From assembly GCA_013396655.1 (NCBI GenBank), contig WBMV01000453.1, forward strand, positions 124,001 to 188,000: 64,000 nucleotides of DNA, given 5' to 3'. The notes under the pieces are model-generated. The model ran no database searches. It had not been told where the DNA came from and saw nothing but the letters and a program-made list of their open reading frames with translations. The translations under genes and the position numbers were made by a program. Position 1 is the first letter of the stretch, and each line of letters starts with the position of its first letter. Shown in pieces: positions 10,009-23,328 of the stretch. The DNA comes from Campylorhamphus procurvoides. Lineage: Eukaryota > Chordata > Aves > Passeriformes > Dendrocolaptidae.

Positions 10009-12392
10009 AAACAATGACAAGTTTTAAAGTTATGACTGTCACTGTTTGCTATTCTTCCAAAGCAGTTGACATACATGGTATTTGTGCTTTTTGTTATGGT
10101 AGTAGCTAACAGTTTGTGAAGCTTACAGAACCTTTCCCAGTTCCAGACATCATGTCTCTGCAATGTAATGCTTGCCTAGGGGCACTTCTTGGTTTTGGCT
10201 GCTAAAGATGTAGTAGGCAAAAGATTTCTCTGCAAAGCCCTCAGACATATTTTCATCATGGTTTTGAGATGCAGTGATCTCTAAGGAGTAGTCTGAGCAA
10301 CAAAAAGGTTGAGGTCAGAAAAGGACAAGCATGGTCTACAAAATAAAAGAGCACTAGGTAACATCAACATCTTTTGTGTTTATTTACTGTTTAAAGTATT
10401 TTAGGTTAAATGGCTTAACAAGTAAGAGAAAACTTTGATGTTTGTCTTTCCCTGGTTGTTACAGTCACAATTGAGGAAACTCTGAATGGAAGGATGGATG
10501 TCATATTCTCTGTCGGGGCACAGGTGTGGAACTCTTTGGTGAAGCTTCAAGGCATGGAATGTGGTAACAAGCCTCTGAGCACACAGTGGCAGTCTGGAGC
10601 TAGACTAGAGAACTGATTCTTGAAGAGAGCAAGAAGCATGTAGACAGCAAGACCTCTTAGGTCAGAGAAATAAAGAAATTTCCCTAGAGATTCAGACAGA
10701 ATTATGCAAAATTTTTTTACAACTCTGGAAGCAAAAAAAGATTTCAAGACCTTGGTTTGAATCTTTCTCACATGGCTTATGTGAGAAACTTACATTACTT
10801 TTGTTCTAATAGAGTGTGAAAGGTGGGTTTTGCTGGTTTTGCTTAATACAAATTAAGACTTGTATTCTGACTTTTGTTTAGTCTTTTTTCCTAAATACTA
10901 AAGTACTATATTTCTAGTTTATATTTGTTTAGCAGTCCTATATCAAAGCATTAACTATAGAAACATCTAAAGATCTCCATATTGTACATTAATCAATAGA
11001 TAAAACGCAATTAGTAAAGAGGTAGTTAGAGTAACCAAATACCACATGCTTTTAGGTCTGGGAGATCAATGACACCTCTCAGCAAGTCTTCTAATGAACA
11101 CAGCAAAAATTTATAATACAAAACTGACTCTGTCCTAAGAATTAAAATTAGATATTGTGAGCATTCCAGATGCTGGAGAAAGACATATTGGATAGGAGGA
11201 GGCAAGGGCCATTTACAGCACAAATATGGACTGTAATGAAGCAATCTTTGCGGTCACGAGTGGGGCAAAGGAGATGGAAAGAGAGATTGAGAGGGGGAGA
11301 TGGGTGTCTTAAATACCTACCTTGAGAGGCTTCTTTTGCTTTCATTAACTGGAGTCAGAGCCCAGGCAGCTAGATTAACTTGAAACCTAAAGTTTAAATG
11401 GTTTTAGGTCAGGTACTAAAGAAATAAGCCATTTCTACCACGGTGAGAGTGGGTGACACATAAACAATTCCACTCTGCAGAATGTAAACAAATACTTGTA
11501 AATGTCCACAAATATGATGCCAATAGTGAAACTACTCCAAACCACAGGAATGTTGAAGGCATCTTTACCCTCCCTTCTTCTGAAACACTGAGAAACCTCA
11601 TTACAGGTTATGTGATCTCTTCTTCAAAGCTTTGGGCTTCCCTCCTTTTCCCCAAAATGGAAACAAAACATTTATTAAATACTTAAGACAACTGGAAAAT
11701 CTAAGTCTGTAAGAGCTGGAATTTGGTTTTGCTACATTAACAAATATATATTTTTATGTGAGTGCAAAAAAGTGTGAAAAAATGAATTAAAAAAAGAAAA
11801 ATTATATTTTAAATGGAAGATATTTTAGTCTTTAGTTATTTAGTCATTTCAGTTATACCAGAGGAAAAAAAAGTGCCACTTGAAAGAGATCTTGGAAAAT
11901 ATGCAATCAATCTGTCATGCACCATTTACATAGGTACAGATCATTAACATTTCTGTACTTTTTTCTGTTTACATTCAAAGCATTTTCTATTCTCACTCAG
12001 GCAACTAAGGTCCGTAATTGCAATGTGTCTACTTTTTCTTTACTTGACTTTTTATTGTAAAAAAGCTACTAGGATATATATTTCATATAAGTTACATATT
12101 TGGAGACTGTCTGTTGCAAAAACATTTCATGCAGGAAGAATTTAACAATGTCTGGCCTCAACTCCATTTATCTCCTTTTATTTAGTAATATGCAGTAATA
12201 GACAATTTTAACTGCAGCAACTTATATTGATCAAATTCTGTGTTTCGATAAAGAAGAGTACTTGTGATAGATTCAAGATTGTTACACAGAGTGGTGATTT
12301 CTGTCCTTCCTAGAGTGTGACAAATTTGTACCATGAGCAAAACTTAAGGTGTTCAACTTTTTTCCACTGAAGTATGCTGCCTAATATAATTT

Positions 12393-12440
12393 AAAAAAAA
12401 ACCCCAAAACAACAAAACAAACAAAATCCCAAACCCAGTC
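12393..12440. repeat. A/C-rich low-complexity tract
   Basis: A-rich sequence with interspersed C and almost no G or T, one of several such tracts in the window (also about 19430-19488, 45421-45451 and 53501-53700). Confidence 0.7.
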
Positions 12441-15206
12441 CTAATTATATTTGAACCATATATTTCCTAAATAACACAGTCTTTCTTCAATTAACTAATC
12501 TTCAACATTTCAGAGACAAAAATGTATCTGACATACTGATACTAGTTATTTTGTCAAGATCATCTGGATCTCCTTCCATTTCCAGATCCAGTAACATCAG
12601 AAAAAATTCTACTGTATAACCATTATGATAGATTGGCGTATTCAAAATGCAGGAATATAATCTACTGTGATTTTTCCTTTACTAATGTGGATTAGAGGAG
12701 AAAATTTTGACCTTGTGTAACATTCATATTTTCTCTATGAATACTTTTTTTTAATAAATAACAATTGCAATGGCAATAATAATAACAACAACCTTGTTTA
12801 AAAGCATAGCAAAATATGTATAGAGGAACAAAAAGTTCTCTCAAAGTGCCCATAAATATGAGAATGATAGGAACAGAAAAGTGCAAATAATGAATGAAAG
12901 ATTTTTTTTTTTTAAAAAGTGATAATTCCTTATCTGCAGATTTATACCCTGTTCACTTGAATAATGTGTTTTCATGTACTGTTTGGATGTTTACTGAACT
13001 TTACATCCTGCAAGTGCACGTCTCTTATCTAGTGAACAAAAAGAAGCAGGTAATGTTTCAGACCTTCAGAGGAAGATGTTATCTAACAGGATTTAGATAT
13101 CTAACACTGAACAGAATTTTTAATTCACCCGTCTCCATCTGACTGACTTGTCACTTATATTGTTAGGGCTGGTTCACCAAACAATAAAAGAATAGGTTCA
13201 TTTTAAATAACCTGGGCTGGTGATAATTTTGTCTTTTTAAAGCAAATTAAAAGATAAGTCAGCCTCACATGAGAAATGTACCTGACTTTTTTTAGATGAA
13301 AAAGCATTATTAATTTTATTTTTAAATTAAGAACAAAGAAAATAATTGATGTACATGTAGTGTCCCAAGAAATCAGTCATTCTTGTTTTCAGGGTTGTAG
13401 CCCAGATGACATTTTCCATTACTTCAGTGAAACAGTTCTTGATGCTTTACTGTTGTCTGAGTTTTATTTGTGACTTCTGTCTGTTTGCTTGTTTATTTTA
13501 GGACTAACAGAGGATTTTCTTCTTCCAGCATGCTTATTTCAGTAGTAATCTCTTTAAATGTTGATTGCAAAAATTATATTTTAGGGCAAGCCATGCTAAG
13601 AAATGTATGGAAAAAAAGATATGAGAATGAAAAGATGCTCCAAATCCAGAGGAAAGAAAAAGATGGTTGCAGAAGCTGTATCTATGGGGTCTGTGCTGGA
13701 GAACAAAATACATACCTCACTGCTTTGCAATACCAATATTGAATAAAATGCTTTTAGTTCAAGCCCCACTCCATATGTGTTTTTTTTCACAGTAACTACT
13801 TTTGTTTCTTTTTCTTTATTGAAGTGTTTGGGGGAAAGAAGAACATATAATTTCTTTTAAAGCGTTTGTTATTTTATACTTCTCAGTTAGTCATCTGGTA
13901 TTCATCTCTTCTTTAAACTTAGTGGCCAACTTTTCAGCTGCTGTAAATTGCACAATACTAACAATATCAAAGGCACTACAGCAATTTTAATCAGCTGTTC
14001 ATCTGGTTTCAGAGTTCTGTTATATTTAATATCTCCTTACAGTAACAGAGTGAAATAACTCTGAAGTTTTTTTTGTCTTTCCCTGAGTTTTATACTTGCT
14101 TTTCTTATATCATAGTAAAGCTATCCCTCTGACACAATATTTTCAGTATTTTAGTTTATTCATTCCATAATATTCTACCACTTGCTTTCTTTTATTGGCA
14201 GCCAGTAGGCATTCAATAGATGTTTTCCCTGTGGTTTTAAAATTATCCTTATTTATTATTTTACTTTTCTAGGATGGCTAAGCTTAATTTAGAATCTATC
14301 AGTTTGTGTAAGTTTAAATTGTTCCTTCAGTTATACATTAGCTTGCATTTCTCTACAGTGATTTGAATTTGCTTTCATTGCCCAGCTACCATATATTATC
14401 TCAACTTCTGAAGCTCCTCATATTTTACTTACCTTATGCTCTGGCTTTCTGATTTAAAGTATATGTATATTATATTGATACTGAGCTTAGTGCAAAAAAT
14501 AACTTGCAACTTTTGTAGGTCTACATCTAACCCAAATCTACACTGTTTGCTAACTCCTTTTCTCCTTCTCAGTGCTTTTTATTTCATTTGAACACTTTCA
14601 ACTCAGTGCCAGGACTTATCATTCACCAATTCTGCTTTTTTCTTATCATCCATAGATCAGTAACTTAAAGGCTTTTATTGCCAGTACAAATCAGATATCT
14701 TGCAATTATTCCATTGATCACTTCTGCTTCTAGCACTCTAAAGTGGGTACATTATATGCCTTACATACTTTAATTCCAAAGTGATGGGATGCGAATCAAA
14801 CTCATTTATTTGTGTAAATTAGATTCTTGATTTGTGAAAGTTTAACATAAATAAGCTAATTTAATAGTTAAAAGTAAGAAGTCAGTGCTTAGCACAGATC
14901 CATCTCACACTAGGCGTTTAGTGGCTTTGAAGGCCATTTTGAGAGCAGTATGCCCAGAACAGAGGACAAGAAATGCGTAGTGATTCTGAATCTTGTAATA
15001 ACTATGTTTGTAAATCTGAACCCTGAATTTTTTGTCTGTAAAATTGAAAATTGTAAAGATATGAACGTTACAGGCTCTGAAAGTGTTCAGTTCCATGTTA
15101 ACATGGTCCTATAGAAGCAGACCAGACTCCTTTTGTAGCAGGCAGGATAATCAGACTGGTAGAAAGAACAGTACATGAAGAAAGAATGTAGGAAGTTTGT
15201 GTAACC

Positions 15207-15518
15207 TACTGACTCATATTCAACTTGTCATTGACCAAGACCCCCAGGTCCCTTTCCATGGCACTGCTTTCCAGCATCTCATTCGCCAGTCTGTACAGAC
15301 ATCCAGGGTTGACCCTTCCCCGGTGCATAATCCAGCACATGTCTTTGTTAAACTCCATATGATAAGTGATTGCCCAGCACTCTAGTTTGTCAAGGTATCT
15401 CTGCAGGACCTCTCTGTCTTTGAGGGAGTCCACAGTTCTTCCCAATTTAGTATCATCTGCAAACTTACTTAGTATGCCTCTAAGTTCTGCATCCAAGTCA
15501 CTTATGAAGATGTTGAAA
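15207..15518 (-). mobile_element. CR1 LINE fragment with RT catalytic motif
   Basis: Reverse complement encodes part of CR1 ORF2. The minus-strand frame 15496-15206 reads 96 codons and includes [10 protein letters not shown], the FADD catalytic core of non-LTR reverse transcriptase, followed by the connection region ending near LGVLVNDKLNMSQ. It lacks the endonuclease, most of the RT and the 3' tail, so it is a dead internal fragment. It meets a CR1 3' end of opposite orientation at 15529. Confidence 0.9.
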
Positions 15519-15528
15519 GAGATTTTTT

Positions 15529-15616
15529 GACAATGCCCTTAATAATAGTTAGCTTTAACTTTTAGTCAACCTTGAATTGGCCAGGAGATGAGCATTATAG
15601 GTGTCTCCCAACTTTT
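15529..15616 (+). mobile_element. CR1 3'-end fragment
   Basis: Contains GACAATGCCCTTAATAAT and the following 'gctttaacttttagtcaacc', a 3'-terminal phrase also present at about 16790-16850. Only the last part of the element is readable. It lies 10 bases from the oppositely oriented CR1 fragment at 15207-15518. The two may be one element with an inverted 5' part (twin priming) or two separate insertions. Confidence 0.6.
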
Positions 15617-16661
15617 GTGGTCTAGTGTAGACTAGTTTAAAATTCTCAAAATCAAATAAGTCTAAACTAACCTAAGGTAATAGAACACAACCAAAAATCC
15701 CACCTGAGTTTAATGCTTATATTCTTGTTGTATTTTATTAAATAAGCTGAAAATTTAGTGTATATGAAATTGTGGTTAACTTTGTGACACTGTTGAGAGT
15801 GGCCAGCTCCCATAAAAAAATATTTTCAATAGAGAAAGAATCATCGTTCAGGCCTTTCATGAGTTGAATTTCACATTTGGAATACTTTCTCTCCCTAATG
15901 ACTGTATAGAGAATACAGGTTGCTAACCGAAGGACTGCTTGACTTAGATGTAGTGAATCTGTCCTTGAAAATGTCTTTCTGCAGTGCTTTCTTATTCAGA
16001 TCTATTACTTTAATGGAACATAGTGTTGAGAACAATGAACAGGTTGCACAGTCATGCAACTGGTAGCTGGATACACATAGCCATTCTCTCTGTTCCTGGG
16101 ATGTTAGGCCTCCATAGAAGAGGCCAAATTTTTTTCTGCAGTACTGCAGAGAAGAGAGAAAAAAATAGTGTTTTGCAGACACTAGTAACTGTTTTTTGAA
16201 GGAGTTCAGATCCTAATCACTTTCTTAGGGATAGGCAAATGATTTGATTACTAAGGAAACATCATTTTCTTCCATAAAAATTGGGTGTGTAGTTAAGGCC
16301 TGAACAACAGTAGTCTTGAAATTTTTCCTAAGGTCACTATGACTGTAGTTAATTGAGAACATACATCAAAAAGTAAGAGAAAACCATATATCATGGTTGT
16401 TTTGGGTATCACAATAGATTGAATCAAAGCTCACTAATGTTCTCCAGATTTAGTTAAAATAATAGAGATGAAATACAATACCACATAGGTTTATTACTTG
16501 TAAAATCTTTCAGAGTTGAAAAAAATGAAAAAAACCCTGCATTTGCATATTATTTCCCATTGGTATAGTAGATGTAGGTGGGCTATAAAGTATTTCTGGA
16601 GTGGAAACCTGTTGGATTCTATTAACCATCTATCTTATATGTAAATAAAGAGTGGTTTAAA

Positions 16662-16914
16662 GCTGCACCAGGGGAAGTTTCAACTGGACTTTAAGAAGCA
16701 TTTCTTGGTACTGAAAGGCTCGTTAAGCAGTGAAACAGATTCCTAGAGAGGCAGTGGATGCCCCAAGGCCATGAGAGTTTAAGAGGTATTTGGAAAATGA
16801 CCCTAATAACATGCTTTAATTTTTGGTTAGCCCTAAATTAATCAGGCCATTGGACTAGATGATCATTGTGCATCCCTACCAACTGAAATAGTCTACATTA
16901 TTCTCTTCTATGCT
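16662..16914 (+). mobile_element. CR1 LINE fragment, 3' end
   Basis: Starts with GCTGCACCAGGGGAAGTTTC (end of ORF2), continues through a degenerate 'gaggcagtggatgcccca' region and 'ggccattggactagatgatc', and ends in a tail like CATTATTCTCTTCTATGCT. It is 5'-truncated, diverged and non-coding. Confidence 0.85.
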
Positions 16915-19900
16915 AATATTTCTAGAAATATTTTGATAGCCTTAAAAAAGCCCAAGTCAATTCTGTTAAAACACTGTGAAATCTTTTATAAAACACTGTA
17001 AGATCAGCCAAATCACATACCATGGAAAATCATGGTCCACTTGTAAAACCTCAGTCATTTGGGTTTTAATTTATTTTGATACAATATTAGAATCTGATTA
17101 ATTACCTGCATCCAGAGTTCTTGTCAACATTGTTTTTTTTTATACAATATAACTCACAAAGTGAAAACACCCCATGAAACAAATTGGCTATCATTTTTTG
17201 TAAGAGTAGCCCAGACACAATCTTAGATTGTTTTTTTCGTTTTCTTATCAATAGGGAAGCTGCAGCCTGTCAATATTCTGGCAAATACAGCTACTTTTCC
17301 CTTTTCAACTGAAGAGCGTTACCTCTATGGAAAAAAAAAAAGGCATCAAAGTTGCCTTGAACGGGGGGAAGGTATTATATTTACCTTGACCTTGACCTAC
17401 AACTCTTGACATCAGCTCAGGAAAATGTGTCAGTTTTCTTGCCTGGTTTGTTCAAGTGGTGAAGCCTTATTACTACTGTAAGGCATACTTTACATACACA
17501 TACAAACACAAGTGCACTTATTTCTATGAAGTCAGAGGCAACAAAGCTGTCTTTGTATCTACCAAATATAATTCTTTCCTCCTTGCATAATTGCTTAGAT
17601 GTTTTTGTCTGAAATTCTATTCCCATTGACACTTTGTGTATGTGTGAAACTGGTTTGAATGATGTCTACATTCATTAGTTTTTCCACAGTAACTATTTCC
17701 CTTACAAGGTACATGATCCCAGAGCAAAGAAAAGTTAACAATTTAACACTCTGAGGGTGTCTTTGTTGGGAACAGTATAATTTTTTAATTCACATTCCTT
17801 TCACTTAGTTTCTGTAATCCCTGAAGAGAACGGAGTCAAACTTTGTGTTTTAATTAGGATTTTCAGTATTTATGGCCTGCAGCAATGAAAGGAAATAAAT
17901 TCTAGAGTTGTGGGAAAAAAGATTGGGCCAAGTTTGCCTTCTTGAGACTGTCATTTACATTTTCCAAGAACAGATGTAAAAACTGAAAATGGTTTTATGA
18001 TTCACAGCCCAGTATGACTAAAAGTAACCGACAGGATTTTGCATGAAATATCAGTAAGAAACATCTATCAAAGATAGTGAATTTAGACAATTTAGCAATT
18101 TAGAATTCTACTCTATAAGGAAGAGAAGAGACTGGAATTACAATAATAATTAAGGTCCAGGGATACAAATTCTCCAAAATTACTATGTTGTTTTTATAAG
18201 CACAGAACTTCTAGATGCATTGTATTGGTACCAAGGGCTGCAGAATTTAAGTGGCAGGTGAGAAGCTGATCTTGTGCCAGGCAACAGAAGCTTACAAGAA
18301 TGTAAAATCTCATATCGCTGTGAAAGGGCACAGATTTGTTACAGTACTGAACTATTGGAAAAGTACATCTTTGCTCTCTTTTGGTTTACAACAGAAGTTT
18401 GTTAATGTGTCAGCTGTAGAGTATTCGGAAATGCCAGATGAATGAAGCATATTTTTTTCAGGTTTTGCTTAATTATGCAGCTTCTTCTTTTGTCCTTGTA
18501 TGTACCTGATTTGTTTGTCTGTTTATTGATGAATACTTGACAGTCTCAGTAGACTAAACTGCATAAGGATGTTAAGATAATCATTACTGGTTATTTCTCA
18601 GTGAACTTCAAGCAAATCTGGTATAGCTCTGCAGTGGTTTAATGGAACTAGACCATTTCCAGCAAAAACACCATTCTTCAGCAAAAATGTTGTGCCTCTG
18701 TTGGAGACTATTACCTAGGTGCTTTAAAGGCTTTGTAAGAATGTGGGAAGATTACTGTGAGAAAACACATATGAGAGAAGAATCAGAATTTAAAGGTTCC
18801 AGTGAAAGGCAGCAACCAAACACATATCCACCTTTGGTTTTTGGTGCTAATGAGATGCTTAACTACTAAACATGTGTTTGAAAACTCATGCCACAGTTTA
18901 ATAAAATAGACTATAAAACAAAGGAAAAGGAAAAAAAGGGAAGGGAAAAAAGATCAGCTATATGCATAGATTAATAGTACAGTATTATATGAGGAGTACT
19001 TTCTTCCTTAGAAGAAAACCGAGTTGATTGTTTTTGAAGCTGCTTTGTAATGTTGCAATGGTTTAAACCTAACAAATATTTTAAGCTGAGAAAAGTGCAT
19101 ATCAAGACTTATGTATTCTAACCCCTGTTAATTTCTTAAAGTACAGACACTATTTCTAACTTTCCATAGTCCATTGAGAAAAATTGCAATTTACCAAAAC
19201 TGAACTCCAGCTTGGAGGAAAAAAGAAAGTGTAACAGCAAACGTATCTATACAGATACTAACAGATCCAAAATTCAGAGATTCAAAGCTGAAATTATAAA
19301 TTAGTCTGCCTCTATTTTCATACAAACATCTTACTATTCATAGGATTCTCAGTACCCCTGAGCTCAAGCTCTCATAAATCTTTGAAAGTCCTCAATATTT
19401 GCACATATGTGGGAAAAAAAAAGAAATAAAAAAAAAAGAAACACAAACCCAAACCCAACAATAAAAACAGCCAAACAAACAAAAAAGAATCTATCTTTCA
19501 CCGGACAGGTCTAACATTGAATACTACTTATTTCAGAATGGCAGTTTTTGAAAGCTTTATTAGCCTTATTTATGACTTTTGACTTCCATTTGTATGTGAA
19601 AATGTCCAGTAAACCATGAAAGTCTAAAATTAATGTCTCCTTCCACTCTTCATCATTAATTAAAGTCAAGTGAGACTGGACAAATTTTCTTCAGATCTTT
19701 CTTAGCGTTTCTGAAAGAAATTTTTGGAAGAAAATCTGATAATCAGGATTTGAATCAATAAGGGAATAACAGGGAAAACAATTTGTTTTCTAGTTCATTC
19801 TTGCATCTGTGACAAGTCAAGCACAAGGCAAAGGAAGGCAGCAGCTTCTTTCATTATCTAACAGATAAGTGAGAGAGAACTGCTGACTTTGTCTGCAAAC

Positions 19901-20908
19901 ATGATTCCCATAAAATTTCTGGAATGCATAAATCTTCCTAAAAAATTTCACTGCATGTATGCGTTCAGTACTTTCTATACAGATGTCTGTGTGCAAACAT
20001 GAGCTTGCATACACACACATGCACTGGTTTGTTCCTCATTTGCTAAAAATTCAGTCTTAAAATGTGGCATGGCTATTTTTATCATGCATATATGTGGACA
20101 CATTTTTCAAAATAAAAAATCAAAATCCAACTTTCTGCTAATCATTCTTTCTTATGGAAATTGAGATAAAAATAAAATAAAAAGTATTAAAAAAAAGAGT
20201 GAAAATCTTATTCTGTTAAAAAGTAATGAAAATGGTTACTCAACTTTCCTGCTCTTGGATTACTTCATCTTCTCTGAAATTTTGATCAGATGATATATAT
20301 TTAACAGAAGCATATTTTTCTTCCCATGGAAATCAATATCGACTGTCTTCTCACTGACTGCTAGAAAAATAGTCACAAAAATTCTTTATATTTTCTTAGT
20401 AATTTAAGTTCAGTATGTCACTATAAAATATTCAAATTATTTCTGTATATTGAATTATAGAAAACAGTCATAAAAGTATTGGATTTTCATCAGAACACGG
20501 AAATATGAAAAGTGTAATTAAAACACTTGGTAAAGAGTTTACTATCATGAAAGGATGAAAACAGGCAACTTTTTTTCTATCAGAAAAATGTTGATAACTA
20601 ATTATGCTCTTTATTATATGATTTTTTTTCTGTGTACATATATCTGTAGCACTCTGGCCAAAATGAATGAAACATCTCACATTAGACATCTTAATTTTTC
20701 AGAGTATTTATTTTGAATAATTCAAACATAAGCCATGTAGTTCATATTAAAACTGTTTGAAGTGCTTGATATATAGATGGGTTGAGATTAATTATAGCAG
20801 TTTCACCAACTATAAAGAAAATAATGTAGTATGATTTACTTATGTTATATATTTGCCTAAGAGGAGTGGAATACAAAAAGTTATTTTAGTAATATCTACT
20901 TTAGAAGC
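16915..20908. other. AT-rich unique DNA, no gene seen
   Basis: About 4 kb. It includes A/G-rich low complexity at about 18915-18953 and an A/C-rich tract at about 19430-19488. The longest open frame is about 75 codons (18642-18869, plus) with no recognised motif. Confidence 0.5.
19430..19488. repeat. A/C-rich low-complexity tract
   Basis: Phrases such as ACAAACCCAAACCCAAC and AAACAAACAAAAA, nearly free of G and T. Simple sequence with no tandem unit of fixed length. Confidence 0.7.
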
Positions 20909-21440
20909 ATAGAATCATGAACCTTTAAAGATCATCTAGTTCCAACCCCCCCTGCCATGGGCATAGACATCTTCCACTAGACCAAGTCACTCAAAGCCCC
21001 ATCCAACCTGGCTTAGAACTTTTCCAGTGATGAGGCATCCACGACTTCTCTGAGTAACTTGTTACATTGTCTCACCATCCTCATTGTAAAAAAAAACCAC
21101 AAAAACCAAAAAACTTACTGTACACAATCCAAATATACCTCTTCCTCTTTAAAACTATTGTCCCTGTCACTACAGGCTTTGGTGAAAAGTGTCTCTCCAT
21201 CTTTCCTATAAGCTCCCTCTAAGTATTAAAAGGCCTCAATAATATCCATCCGGAGCCTTTTCTTCTCCAGGCTGAGAAGCTCTCTCAGCCTTTCTTCACA
21301 GAAGAGTTGTTCAGCCCTCTGATTATTTTCTTGGTCCTCCTCTGGGCACATTCCAACAGGTGCATATCTTTCTTGCACTGGGGAACCCAGAGCTGGACAC
21401 AGGAGTTCAGGTGAGGTCTCGTGAGAACAGCATAGAGAAA
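20909..21440 (-). mobile_element. CR1 LINE fragment, 3' end
   Basis: Left edge ATAGAATCATGAACCTTTAA is the reverse complement of a CR1 tail. It is followed by 'tccaacccccc...tgccatgggcatagacatcttccactaga' and then the ORF2 C-terminal part ('ccaggctgagaagctctctcagcc', 'ggcacattccaacagg'). A small A/C-rich expansion interrupts it near 21085-21118. 5'-truncated and non-coding. Confidence 0.92.
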
Positions 21441-23159
21441 CCAGTACATGGCAGAAAATTCAAACTAATTCACAGAATATAATTCAGTACCTGCCAGGCA
21501 CCTCCAAGTCTTCCACCTGATGGAAACCTGTTAAAAGTCAAGCTGGTTTGACTTTATCTGTCTGCTAGATCCCTGTGAAAACATTGCCCGATATCTGACA
21601 GTTTGACTAGAAGACAATCATAAAACACATGCTAAACTACTTTGCTGAACAATATCAGTGGAACTACATACTGACACACTTTTTATAGATCAGATTTTCA
21701 TTTATCTCTTTAGCCTTGACATATAATGCCACCTTTGAAATACCTGCTATATGAAATTTACTTCATTTTATAGGTACAGTAAAGGCATTTGTATATTTTT
21801 TTCAGAGAGTGATGATAGAAAATGTAAATTTGTTTCTTATATGCATGGTCCACGCAATATTTTCCCTGAGGTTTTATTAGGTGAAGCGCACATTTGTATG
21901 GTATGTGGCAGGATGAAAATTGTCAGTCTTTAAGACCACCAATTGCATAATAAACAAATGGTCTGTGCTATTTTAGTAGTAAAAAATATGAAGATAGCAT
22001 ACAAACAGTTTTTGTTGTTGCTCATAAAAAGGTCAACTATAAAGCCACATAAGAAAAAAAATGATGGCACTATGTTTTCTTGAGGCCAAATAACTTTGAT
22101 AAGTTGATATTTTCATATGGTACCATTTTACATAATTCGTTAAAGAAAAGGCACCATATACTTTGATTCCTTACCTTGTTATGAAGTTGTTTCTTTGGTA
22201 ACCTCACCAGTGTTTAGGTATTTTTCATGTGCAGACCTCACAAAGAAAAGATTCATGGCACTTTTAGGCAGCAGTTCTTATGTATTTTCTGAGGATGCTT
22301 TTAATAGCTAAAAAATTGTAGTAGATTGATTATATGTTTATGTTTCAATGTTGTTAATTCAATTACTTTCTCTCTCACCACTCTATTTCTCATTGAGTTG
22401 TCACTATAAAATATCATACTTTGCAAAAATCGATTAAAAGTACTGCTTTAGTGTAGTGTTCAATATGGAAATTTATTGTTAGCTGTACGAAATTTAAAAA
22501 AAAATCTCAGAATGCTTCAGTTCTGTTTCTTTAATGTAGAAAATAAAATATACTATTTTTAAATTCTCATGAGTTGCACTGATAGAAAATCCCATTTAAA
22601 CACATTTTAGATATGCAGTGTACTTATCTGCTTGGACACAAGTACTAGAAATCCAAATAATGAATATGAGGAATTTCATACCTCAGTCCAATACAAGTAT
22701 CAACACTCTTGCAGAAAAAAAAATCTTGAAATTGTTAATACTTAGGGTTTTAATGATTTTGCTTGTGCTATTGAATTTTAGTTTAGATACTATATAAAAT
22801 TCAGAAAAAAATATGCTTAAGAAACATAATACATCATAGACTGAAAAATAAGATGTTTCAAAATTTAACTGTCAGAGGCAGGAGTAAATTTAGGAATGAG
22901 AAATAATGGATAAGAGAAGACAAGTGAATTCAGAAAACTGCATGAAGAATGATTTCTACTTATATTGGTTGATTACTTCACAAAGGTAAAGACATAAATG
23001 AATCAGCAATCTGACATCAGCAAATGTCAGAATCACAGAAGTCCCAATCCTAGGCCTAGTAGGAAATGTAACCAAACTGTGGAAGTAGTAACAGGTATAG
23101 AATGACAAAAAAAAAAAAAAAAAAAGAGGCAAAGACAAAAATACTCATTCTGCATTTAA
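21441..23159. other. AT-rich unique DNA, no gene seen
   Basis: About 1.7 kb, AT-rich, with an A run of about 19 bases at 23107-23125. No gene or repeat was recognised. Open frames stay at or below about 66 codons. Confidence 0.5.
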
Positions 23160-23322
23160 CATTGTCCTGAATATTCTTGTCTCTAAACTGGAAAGATATG
23201 GATTTGATGGATGGACCACTTGGTGAATAAAAATTTGGCTGGATGGTTGCTCTCACAGAGTTGTGATTAGCAGCTCAATGTCCAAGCAGAAAGTAGTGAT
23301 GGGTGGTGTTCTTCAGGCATTA

Positions 23323-23328
23323 GTATTG
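23323..23328. repeat. Left target-site duplication GTATTG
   Basis: GTATTG directly precedes the solo LTR and is repeated at 23836-23841. Removing the LTR and one copy rejoins a normal CR1 phrase, which confirms the insertion point. Confidence 0.9.

Larger units (their letters stand above)
9581..15206. other. AT-rich unique DNA with one tandem duplication
   Basis: About 5.6 kb without a recognised gene. It holds the tandem duplication at 9906-10008 and an A/C-rich simple tract near 12393-12440. Open frames stay below about 90 codons (longest about 13470-13742, plus) and match nothing I know. Confidence 0.5.

Noticed and set aside
19055..19085. 'atggtttaaacctaac' as an LTR edge
   Set aside because: Too short and without continuing similarity.
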